Shown: positions 33,076 through 40,011 of the stretch, piece by piece
How the letters are laid out: every line of letters begins with the position of its first letter
Position numbering within the stretch: position 1 is the stretch's first letter
NCBI GenBank assembly: GCA_021205225.1
Contig: JAJPXX010000044.1
Location: forward strand, 1 to 43,116
Source of the DNA: Lachnospiraceae bacterium
GTDB taxonomy: Bacteria > Bacillota > Clostridia > Lachnospirales > Lachnospiraceae
DNA: 43,116 nt
Direction: 5' to 3'
The notes under the pieces: generated by a model
Database searches by the model: none
Seen by the model: the letters and a program-made list of their open reading frames with translations, nothing else
What the model was told of the DNA's origin: nothing
Made by a program: the position numbers and the translations under genes

Positions 33076-33094
33076 TGCTGTTCTGAATTGTTTT
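33076..33094 (-). repeat. Possible right end of a degenerate GTAAC-type repeat
   Basis: TGCTGTTCTGAATTGTTTT is the inverted counterpart of the site at 32678-32696; TGCTGTTCTGAA matches the right end of copy B. It lies just upstream of the small membrane-protein gene and may overlap its leader. Confidence 0.35.
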
Positions 33095-33141
33095 GCATTA
33101 GTATAGCAGATATGATGCAAAATGAAAAGGGCGAATCCCCT

Positions 33142-34131
33142 TTATTCCCGCGTCGTTCCTCCATTGACATAATGCACCGGCAGGCATACGAGCGGGGGCG
33201 CCTTTGATAAGTCGGAATTCAAAAGCAGATTGACGCTGGTCTGGGCGATCTGCTCGATGGGCTGCACGATGGTGGAACAATAATACTTGCCGGTAGCATA
33301 ATCCTTTATCCCATCGAACCCGATGACCTGCACGTCCTGCGGGACGCGGATGCCGAGCTCATACAGCTTTACGATCAGAAGGCGGGCCAGAGTGTCCGTT
33401 CCGCAGAAGATGCCGTCGAAGTCAAGCTTACCGTTTGTAATATGTTCTGTGAGAAAATCGTAAAATACGGAATAAGGCGTGCCGTCTGTCAGACAGAGCA
33501 TCTGGTAGTCGAGTCCCATGGAGACACAGGCGCTGACAAAGCCGTCCCGCCGCTTGGTCGCCTCATTGGGAAGAGCGGAGCTGATGCTCATGTGCAGCAG
33601 GCGTTTGCAGCCGAACTCAGCGAGCTTCCGCACGGCGAGCTGCCCGCCTGTGAGGTTGTCGCTGGCTACACAGGGGGATACGACGCCGGAGTGCCGGTCG
33701 ATGGTCACGAGACGGGTACTTTCACGGATCTGAAGCCCTTCATTATAAGAAATGCAGATGATGCCGTCTACCCGGTTCTGCTCCGCCATGTCGAGGAGAG
33801 CCTGTTCCATCTCCTGGCTGGCCTGTGTCGCGCACAGCAGCATGCGATATCCGTTTTTCGCCAGCTCACGGTTCACGTAGAAGGTCAGTTCCCCGAAAAA
33901 TGGGTTGATCGTGTCCGGTACCAAAAAGGCGACGGTCTGTGTTTTATTCGACTTCAGCCCCTGCGCGTAGCTGTTGACCCGGTAATCCAGCTTGTGGATG
34001 GCGGCGTCTACCTTTTTCTGATAATCCTTTCCGACCGGAATCCCGTTTACGACCTTGGACACGGTGCCAAGCGAAACGCCCGCCTCCTTCGCGACGTCCT
34101 TCATGGTGGGTGAAACATTCTTCTCTGTCAT
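33142..34131 (-). CDS. LacI-family regulator of the fructan locus
   Basis: This 329-residue LacI/GalR protein is divergent from the fructan transport genes. The helix-turn-helix is MKDVAKEAGVSLGTVSKVVNG, the hinge YAQGLKSNKTQTVAFLVPD, and the effector domain contains INPFFGEL and VIGFDGIKDY. AAGGAG precedes the ATG at 34131. Two TTTCATGAAA palindromes flank its own promoter and leader, and related sites lie downstream of the divergent promoter. It therefore probably represses both directions and is released by fructose, sucrose or a fructo-oligosaccharide. The specific inducer is inferred only from the GH32 genes. Confidence 0.93.
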   Translation of the reverse strand: MTEKNVSPTMKDVAKEAGVSLGTVSKVVNGIPVGKDYQKKVDAAIHKLDYRVNSYAQGLKSNKTQTVAFLVPDTINPFFGELTFYVNRELAKNGYRMLLCATQASQEMEQALLDMAEQNRVDGIICISYNEGLQIRESTRLVTIDRHSGVVSPCVASDNLTGGQLAVRKLAEFGCKRLLHMSISSALPNEATKRRDGFVSACVSMGLDYQMLCLTDGTPYSVFYDFLTEHITNGKLDFDGIFCGTDTLARLLIVKLYELGIRVPQDVQVIGFDGIKDYATGKYYCSTIVQPIEQIAQTSVNLLLNSDLSKAPPLVCLPVHYVNGGTTRE

Positions 34132-34150
34132 GATGCTGCTCCTTTATATC

Positions 34151-34162
34151 GTTTCATGAAAT
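34151..34162. promoter_or_regulatory. Operator candidate in the fructan LacI leader
   Basis: GTTTCATGAAAT contains the perfect palindrome TTTCATGAAA. Its extended context TCGTTTCATGAAA resembles the site at 34451 (ACGTTTCACGAAA). It lies about 20 bases upstream of the LacI start codon, between promoter and gene. Confidence 0.55.
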
Positions 34163-34245
34163 TTCATATATCCATTCACATTGACAGCCTCTGAAAAGCG
34201 GGGGCTTCGGAGAGCTCCGCAGCTGTCTGATGTATTGACAGTTAT

Positions 34246-34274
34246 ATTATATCTCGCAAATCCGTATTTGTAAA
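34246..34274 (-). promoter_or_regulatory. Promoter of the fructan LacI gene
   Basis: On the minus strand TTTACA (34274-34269) and TATAAT (34251-34246) are 17 bases apart. The expected leader is about 110 bases. Confidence 0.7.
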
Positions 34275-34277
34275 GTG

Positions 34278-34306
34278 GTTTCATGAAATTTAGGTGAAAC
34301 GTTATG
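34278..34306. promoter_or_regulatory. Tandem operator candidates upstream of the LacI -35
   Basis: GTTTCATGAAATTT (34278-34291) repeats the 34151 site exactly over 14 bases. GTGAAACGTTAT follows immediately (34294-34305) and repeats the site at 34510 in the same orientation. Both lie just upstream of the LacI promoter. Confidence 0.55.
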
Positions 34307-34403
34307 AAATGAAAACAACGGTCGCGGATTGTGCAAAACAGACAAAACACACAAAACAATTTTGTGAAAAACAGAGATCGTGTACCAAAACAACAAATTA
34401 CGG

Positions 34404-34433
34404 TTGACAATTGCCCTAGTAATGGTGTATGAT
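34404..34433 (+). promoter_or_regulatory. Promoter of the fructan transport operon
   Basis: TTGACA (34404-34409), 18 bases, TATGAT (34428-34433). Start near 34440, ten bases before the first downstream operator, so a bound repressor would block escape. Confidence 0.75.
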
Positions 34434-34450
34434 GCGGTCAACAGATAAAT

Positions 34451-34521
34451 ATAACGTTTCACGAAAGAATTCCCTGGCCGGAACGCAGGGAATATTATTT
34501 GAAAGAGGCGTGAAACGTTAT
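34451..34521. promoter_or_regulatory. Paired inverted operators and hairpin in the operon leader
   Basis: ATAACGTTTCACG (34451-34463) and CGTGAAACGTTAT (34509-34521) are perfect 13-base inverted repeats. Between them ATTCCCTG (34469-34476) pairs with CAGGGAAT (34486-34493). As DNA this is a pair of LacI-type sites 58 bases apart; as RNA it can fold into one long hairpin at the 5' end of the transcript. Confidence 0.65.
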
Positions 34522-34603
34522 ACAAAAAAGATGGCCCTGAGGTTAGGAAATGAAAGAATGGTTCCAATGCCATCCGGGCCAATCAAAGTAAGGAGGGATT
34601 CTT

Positions 34604-35566
34604 GTGAGTGTTCAGGCAACCGCGGCGAAAAAAGCCGGCAACATGGAAGGGAAACCAGGACAGAAGAAAAAAGGGGCTTCACTGGCCCGACGGCTGAGGC
34701 AGAGCTGGCAGTTGTATGTTATGCTGCTGATACCGATTATCATTACTATCATTTATAAGTACATTCCGATGTATGGCATCCAGATCGCGTTTCGGGATTA
34801 CAAGGCGAGCAAAGGATACCTGGGAAGTGAATGGGTGGGGCTGAAATGGTTCCAGAGATTTTTCTCTTCGCCAAACTGCATCCGCATGATTCGGAATACG
34901 GTGCTGCTCAGTCTGTACAGTCTGCTGTGGAGCTTTCCGATTCCGGTCATCTTATCGCTGGCGATCAACCAGCTGCGGTTCCACCGCTATAAGAGAGTCG
35001 TACAGACCGTTCTCTATGCGCCGCACTTTATCTCAACCATGATCATCTGTGGTATGCTTCGGATTTTCCTGAGTCCTTCCGGCGGACTGATTAACCTGCT
35101 TCTGGGGACACAGATTGATTTCCTGACACAGAGTACCGCGTTCCGCACCATCTACATTGCGTCAGGCATCTGGCAGGACGCAGGCTGGGGAATGATCATT
35201 TATCTGGCGACGCTGGCCAGCGTAGATACGACCTTATATGAGGTGGCGAAAGTGGACGGCGCTTCCATGTTCCAGCGGATCAAGAACATCGATTTTCCGG
35301 CCCTGGTTCCGATGATGGTTTTGAACCTGATCATGAGCGCGGGCGGCCTGATGAATGTCGGTTTCGAGAAAGTGTGGCTTTTACAGACAGACCTGAACAA
35401 GGCGACCAGCGATGTGATTTCGGTATATGTTTACCAGCAGGGTATTGAAAACGCGAAGTACAGCTATTCGACAGCAATCGGCCTGTTCAATACGGTGATT
35501 AATATCATTCTGCTGATTATCGTGAACAAGATCGCTTCCAAAGCGTCCGATGTCACATTTGTATAG
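34604..35566 (+). CDS. ABC permease, LplB type
   Basis: This 320-residue permease belongs to the LplB/YteP group of polysaccharide-type ABC transporters. A positively charged N-terminus precedes six membrane segments (first: LYVMLLIPIIITIIY). KYIPMYGIQIAFRDYK is a hallmark of the group, and EVAKVDGASMFQRI is the ATPase-coupling loop. The GTG at 34604 follows AAGGAGG. It is the first gene of the operon controlled by the 34404 promoter and operators. Its partner starts 17 bases after its stop. Confidence 0.93.
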   Translation: MSVQATAAKKAGNMEGKPGQKKKGASLARRLRQSWQLYVMLLIPIIITIIYKYIPMYGIQIAFRDYKASKGYLGSEWVGLKWFQRFFSSPNCIRMIRNTVLLSLYSLLWSFPIPVILSLAINQLRFHRYKRVVQTVLYAPHFISTMIICGMLRIFLSPSGGLINLLLGTQIDFLTQSTAFRTIYIASGIWQDAGWGMIIYLATLASVDTTLYEVAKVDGASMFQRIKNIDFPALVPMMVLNLIMSAGGLMNVGFEKVWLLQTDLNKATSDVISVYVYQQGIENAKYSYSTAIGLFNTVINIILLIIVNKIASKASDVTFV

Positions 35567-35583
35567 AAGGAAGGAGAAGAACA

Positions 35584-36477
35584 ATGAAGACGCAGAAATT
35601 GCATGGACTTTCGGACAAGACCAGCGATATCATTCTGGTGATTATATGTACGGCCATAATGCTGATCGTTCTTTATCCGCTTTTTTACATACTGATTGCC
35701 TCTGTATCCGATCCTTATGATGTATATGCCGGGAAGACCTTCTTTTTCCCAAGCGGGTTTACCCTGGACGGCTACAAAGCGGTGTTCGCAGATGACAGCA
35801 TTCTGATGGGCTTGCTGAACAGCTTTAAGTATACCGTAGTCGGTACACTCTTTTCCGTGATTATGATTTACCTGACAGCATATCCGCTCAGCCAGCACAA
35901 TATGCCGGGGCGCAAACTGATCAGTATCTTCTTTATCATTACCATGTACTTTGGCGGCGGACTGATCCCAACCTACCTGGTTGTAAGAGATACCGGACTG
36001 ATTGGCAATATGTGGGCGCTGTTCCTGCCGGGCGGCGTGGCAGTCGGCAATATGATCATCGTCCGGAACTACATTGAGCACAGCCTTCCGGGAGAGGTTC
36101 TGGAGGCGGCGCGCATCGACGGGGCAGGACATTTCCAGATTTTCTTCCAGATGATCATCCCGCTCTCCCGCGCGATCATGGCCGTGATGGTGGTGTTCAG
36201 CATGGTGGCTTACTGGAACGACTGGTTTACTTCTCTGATTTACCTGACCTCCGAACAGGCGCCTCTGGCTCTGGTACTGCGCAGCATCCTGATCCAGTCG
36301 AGCACGACCGCGGCGCAGGCCAGCACGATTTCTGGCGGATATGCCGAGCTGAACAAGCTGACCGAGATGCTGAAGTTCTGTTCGATTGTAGTGGCGGCAG
36401 TTCCGATGCTTGTGGTATATCCGTTTGTTCAGAAATACTTTGAGAAGGGCTTCATGGCCGGAGCGGTCAAGGGTTGA
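35584..36477 (+). CDS. ABC permease, YtcP type
   Basis: This 297-residue partner permease, YtcP/MalG-like, has ISDPYDV-type sequence after helix 1 (ASVSDPYDVYAGKTFFFPSG), the FGGGLIPTYL segment, the coupling loop EAARIDGAGHFQIF, and the family C-terminus FMAGAVKG. AAGGAAGGAG precedes the ATG. With the LplB-type protein it forms the channel for oligosaccharide uptake, here most likely fructo-oligosaccharides because the operon continues with two GH32 genes. Confidence 0.93.
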   Translation: MKTQKLHGLSDKTSDIILVIICTAIMLIVLYPLFYILIASVSDPYDVYAGKTFFFPSGFTLDGYKAVFADDSILMGLLNSFKYTVVGTLFSVIMIYLTAYPLSQHNMPGRKLISIFFIITMYFGGGLIPTYLVVRDTGLIGNMWALFLPGGVAVGNMIIVRNYIEHSLPGEVLEAARIDGAGHFQIFFQMIIPLSRAIMAVMVVFSMVAYWNDWFTSLIYLTSEQAPLALVLRSILIQSSTTAAQASTISGGYAELNKLTEMLKFCSIVVAAVPMLVVYPFVQKYFEKGFMAGAVKG

Positions 36478-36498
36478 TTTGAAATAGATCGGTTTCTC

Positions 36499-36528
36499 AT
36501 CTGCGCGAGCCGATTGTGCCGCGCAGAT
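36499..36528 (+). promoter_or_regulatory. Intra-operon hairpin before the binding-protein gene
   Basis: ATCTGCGC (36499-36506) pairs with GCGCAGAT (36521-36528) with no T tract. Its position between permease and binding-protein genes suits an mRNA processing or 3'/5' stability element. The rest of the 153-base gap is A-rich and ends in AAGGAGG. Confidence 0.5.
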
Positions 36529-36630
36529 TGATGGATAGAAAAGCAATACAGAGTGAAATGACACGAAAACACAACAGCGAATGAACAATCAAAAAATCAA
36601 ATATATCAAAAATATAAGGAGGAAACAATC

Positions 36631-38280
36631 ATGACAGCAACAATTACCAGAAGAGACTTTTTGAAGGGTTCCGCAGCGGGAGCAGCCAGCTTTGCACTGG
36701 CAGGAATGGTCGGCGGCGCAGCTGAGCTTACGGCGAAGGCGGCAGAGGGACAGACCGAGTTTTCCATCGTAGGCGCGCAGTCCGCACTGAGCGCAGGCTA
36801 TGACGACAATACCGTATTAAACGAGATGGCGGACAATGTCGGCATTACTATCAACTGGGATACGATGAGCGACAGTGTTTCCGAGCAGGTCAGCATCCGC
36901 ATCGCGGGCAATACGCTGCCGGACGCCTTCATCGGTGTAGGCTTCAGCAACTATGACCTGGCGCAGTATGGCGACGACGGCACATTTATTGACCTGACTC
37001 CGTATATCACAGAGGAGTATATGCCGAACCTGACCGCGATCCTGGAAGAGCATCCGGATATCCGCTCTGCGATCACCATGGACGACGGCGGCATCTATGG
37101 ACTTCCGGCAGCAGAGCAGATGGGAACTGCTGGTATCGGCGACGAAGAGGACTACTCAATCTACACGATTCCGCAGTTCAGCATGATCAATAAGGCGTGG
37201 CTGGACGACCTTGGACTGGAGGTTCCGACGACTCTGGATGAGCTGCATGACGCGCTGGTTGCATTCCAGGAGAATGATATGAGCGCGAAGTATTATGGCA
37301 ATGACGCTGGTTCTACCATCCCGATGAGCTTCGGCTTTGACCAGTGGTGCTGGGGACAGAACATTTTCTACGCCGGCTTTGGTTTCACGAACTGGCCGAA
37401 TGATGTTATCAGTGATATCCAGGTGATCGACGGCGAAGTTGGTTTTGCCTGCGTAACGGACGGATACCGCGAGGCGGTTACCTATTTCCATGACTGGTAT
37501 GCGGACGGCCTGATCGACGTCGAGGTATTCAGCCAGTCTGATACACAGTATATGGCAAAATGCCAGCAGGGCTATGTGGGTGTAGGTACCTGGTGGTATA
37601 TCGAAGAACTGATGGGCGACTATGCGGATGATTATGTATTCCTTCCGGTACTGGCGGGTCCGGATGGCTCCTACAATGTGACGGTGCGTACCGGCGGCGG
37701 TACAAACAGCGGCAACCTGAGCATCACAAGCGCATGCGAGACTCCGGAAAATCTGCTGGCGTTCTTTGATCAGTGGTATGACGGCGAAGCAGTTATGCAG
37801 CTGCAGTATGGCCCGATCGGCGTTTACTTCACCGAGCAGGATGAGGATGGCATGTGGCTGAGCATCACGGATGAAGAGAGCCAGGAGCTGTACGGAAAAT
37901 CAGCGGGCGAGCTCAAGAGTGAGTATGAGGTCTATGGACCGAAGCTGATCCTGAGCGAATATTACAATGAGTATTTCTACATGGAGGATCGTGCGATTGA
38001 GCGTCTGACCGACCTGAGTGAATACTGGATGGCCTTTGTCAGTGATCCGACCTGCTATCCGATCGACTGCGTTTATACCGCTGACGAACTGGATACGATT
38101 GACTGGTACAAGGCAGATTTTGAGAGCGCGGTTTCCGAGCAGGAAGCACTCTGGATCCAGAACGGCGGTCCGACTGATGATGAGTGGGAAGCTTATAAGA
38201 ATAAGCTGGTCAATACCTGCGGAATGGATGAGCTGCTTGAGGTTTATACGGATGCGTATACCCGTTATCAGGAAGCGTAA
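36631..38280 (+). CDS. Tat-signal solute-binding protein, LplA-like
   Basis: This 549-residue binding protein of the LplA group that partners LplB/YtcP permeases starts at ATG 36631 with AAGGAGG. The N-terminus carries TRRDFLKGSAAGAAS, a twin-arginine signal very like those at 26255 and 40012, followed by a hydrophobic stretch and AKA-AEG as a possible cleavage site. No lipobox cysteine is present, so attachment to the cell is unexplained. The mature protein is acidic and Trp/Tyr-rich, with the usual INKAWLDDLGLEVPTTLDEL segment of this group. The expected ligand is a fructan oligomer, inferred from the linked glycosidases. Confidence 0.9.
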   Translation: MTATITRRDFLKGSAAGAASFALAGMVGGAAELTAKAAEGQTEFSIVGAQSALSAGYDDNTVLNEMADNVGITINWDTMSDSVSEQVSIRIAGNTLPDAFIGVGFSNYDLAQYGDDGTFIDLTPYITEEYMPNLTAILEEHPDIRSAITMDDGGIYGLPAAEQMGTAGIGDEEDYSIYTIPQFSMINKAWLDDLGLEVPTTLDELHDALVAFQENDMSAKYYGNDAGSTIPMSFGFDQWCWGQNIFYAGFGFTNWPNDVISDIQVIDGEVGFACVTDGYREAVTYFHDWYADGLIDVEVFSQSDTQYMAKCQQGYVGVGTWWYIEELMGDYADDYVFLPVLAGPDGSYNVTVRTGGGTNSGNLSITSACETPENLLAFFDQWYDGEAVMQLQYGPIGVYFTEQDEDGMWLSITDEESQELYGKSAGELKSEYEVYGPKLILSEYYNEYFYMEDRAIERLTDLSEYWMAFVSDPTCYPIDCVYTADELDTIDWYKADFESAVSEQEALWIQNGGPTDDEWEAYKNKLVNTCGMDELLEVYTDAYTRYQEA

Positions 38281-38290
38281 TAAAGCAAGA

Positions 38291-38323
38291 AAGGGGCGGG
38301 CAGGTGTGTATCTGCCCGCTTTC
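38291..38323 (+). terminator. Hairpin between binding-protein and GH32 genes
   Basis: GCGGGCAG (38296-38303) pairs with CTGCCCGC (38312-38319), extended by AAG/CTT, with the weak tail TTTCTGCTC. It probably acts as a partial terminator that sets higher levels of the binding protein than of the enzymes. Confidence 0.6.
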
Positions 38324-38353
38324 TGCTCGATTAAACAGAGAGGAAAAGGATAT

Positions 38354-39835
38354 ATGATGACTGATAATTTGAAAAAAGCGCGTGAGTATGAGGAAAAATA
38401 TGCCCGCTTCATTTCGGATGAAGAGCGTCCGGCTTATCATCTGACCCCGCGCATTGGCTGGATGAACGATCCGAATGGCTTCTCTTTTTATAATGGGGCG
38501 TATCACCTTTTTTACCAGTATCACCCTTACAGCCTGGAATGGGGACCCATGCACTGGGGGCACGCCGTCAGCCAGGATTTGCTTCACTGGGAATATCTGC
38601 CATGCGCGCTGGCTCCGGATCAGGAGTATGACGGGTTTGGCTGTTTCTCCGGAAGCGCATCGGAGCTTCCGGATGGCCGACAGATGCTGATGTATACCGG
38701 CGTGCGGGAAGAAATGTGTGAGGATGGCCGAAAGAAAACGGTTCAGACGCAGTGCATTGCAGTTGGCGATGGCCTGAACTATGAAAAGTATGAAGCGAAT
38801 CCGGTTCTCGATGAGACGAGCCTGCCCGCGGGGGGCAGCCGCCTGGATTTCCGCGATCCGAAGCTGTGGCGGGAAGAGGACGGTTCGTTTGCCTGCATTG
38901 TGGGAAACCGCACAGAGGATGGCAGCGGCTCTCTGCTGCTGTACCGCTCGGAGGATGGATTTCACTGGAATTTTGAGACGATCGTAGACCGCTCCTATAA
39001 TGAGTTTGGCAAAATGTGGGAGTGCCCGGATCTGTTTGAACTGGATGGGAAAACGGTCATTCTGACCAGTCCGCAGGAGATGAGCCAGAGTGGCCTGGAG
39101 TTTCACAACGGAAATGGGACAATGTACCTGATCGGTCAGTATGACCGGGAGAAGAAGCGTTTCGAGCGGGAGAATCTGGGAGCAATTGATTACGGTATTG
39201 ATTTTTATGCGCCGCAGACTGTACAGGCGCCGGACGGACGCCGGATTATGATCGGCTGGATGCAGAACTGGGACGCCTGTGTGGCTCCATCCGGACGCTC
39301 CCGCTGGATTGGGCAGATGACGATACCCAGAGAGCTGCGCATAGTTGATGGAAAGCTGCAGCAGATGCCGATCCGGGAAATTGAGACGCTGCGCGGCCAC
39401 CGGGTCTATCACCGGATGTCGCTCTGCAATGAAAATACCTTACAGGGAATTTTTGGCCGCAGGATTGATCTGACGGTTACGCTGACTCCGAGCGAAGAGG
39501 AGAGCTACGAACGCTTTCGGATTCGGCTGGCCAGGGGGAGTCGGCATTATACGATGATTTCTTATAATCCGAAAACCTCTGTACTGAAGATCGACCGGAA
39601 CAATTCTGGCTGCTGCCGTGATGTGGTTCATGAACGCCGCTGCTTTGTGCGGCAGCAGAGAGGCAGGCTGAAGCTGCGGATTTTGCTGGATCAGTATAGC
39701 GTGGAAGTGTTCGTGAACGACGGGGAGCAGGCGCTCACGACGGCGATTTACACACCATTGAGCGCGGACGGGATAAGCTTCGAGGTGGACGGACGCGTGG
39801 ATCTGGAAGTGGAGAAATATGAGCTGCGCTCGTGA
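38354..39835 (+). CDS. Cytoplasmic GH32 beta-fructofuranosidase
   Basis: This 493-residue GH32 enzyme has no signal peptide and would hydrolyse sucrose or imported fructo-oligosaccharides. The catalytic triad is clear: nucleophile Asp39 in WMNDPNG, transition-state Asp168 in FRDPKLW, and acid/base Glu223 in WECPDLF. The five-bladed propeller is followed by a C-terminal beta-sandwich (about 345-490, including LLDQYSVEVFVNDG). ATG 38354 is chosen, with ATG 38357 directly after it; AGGA lies 4-7 bases upstream. The reading frame extends upstream over the binding-protein gene but without coding support. Confidence 0.94.
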   Translation: MMTDNLKKAREYEEKYARFISDEERPAYHLTPRIGWMNDPNGFSFYNGAYHLFYQYHPYSLEWGPMHWGHAVSQDLLHWEYLPCALAPDQEYDGFGCFSGSASELPDGRQMLMYTGVREEMCEDGRKKTVQTQCIAVGDGLNYEKYEANPVLDETSLPAGGSRLDFRDPKLWREEDGSFACIVGNRTEDGSGSLLLYRSEDGFHWNFETIVDRSYNEFGKMWECPDLFELDGKTVILTSPQEMSQSGLEFHNGNGTMYLIGQYDREKKRFERENLGAIDYGIDFYAPQTVQAPDGRRIMIGWMQNWDACVAPSGRSRWIGQMTIPRELRIVDGKLQQMPIREIETLRGHRVYHRMSLCNENTLQGIFGRRIDLTVTLTPSEEESYERFRIRLARGSRHYTMISYNPKTSVLKIDRNNSGCCRDVVHERRCFVRQQRGRLKLRILLDQYSVEVFVNDGEQALTTAIYTPLSADGISFEVDGRVDLEVEKYELRS

Positions 39836-39937
39836 TCACAAAGACTGTGCAGCTGAGAAAATATCGGAAAATCTTCGTTTCTCATGAATGGTATGAAATG
39901 AGATTGCGGAACGAGCAATTGGTCACAAATGAATTGG

Positions 39938-39985
39938 CAGCCTGTATCGTAAATCTGTATATAGATGGAATCACGATACAGGCTG
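39938..39985 (+). promoter_or_regulatory. Long perfect hairpin before the exported GH32 gene
   Basis: CAGCCTGTATCGT (39938-39950) and ACGATACAGGCTG (39973-39985) form a 13-base perfect stem with a 22-base loop that itself contains ATCTGTATATAGAT. There is no T tract; AGGGGGT follows at once and the ATG is 26 bases later. The rest of the 176-base gap has only a small TCTCAT / ATGAGA pairing near 39883-39903. Confidence 0.6.
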
Positions 39986-40011
39986 TTACAATCAGGGGGT
40001 AGGCAGAAATA

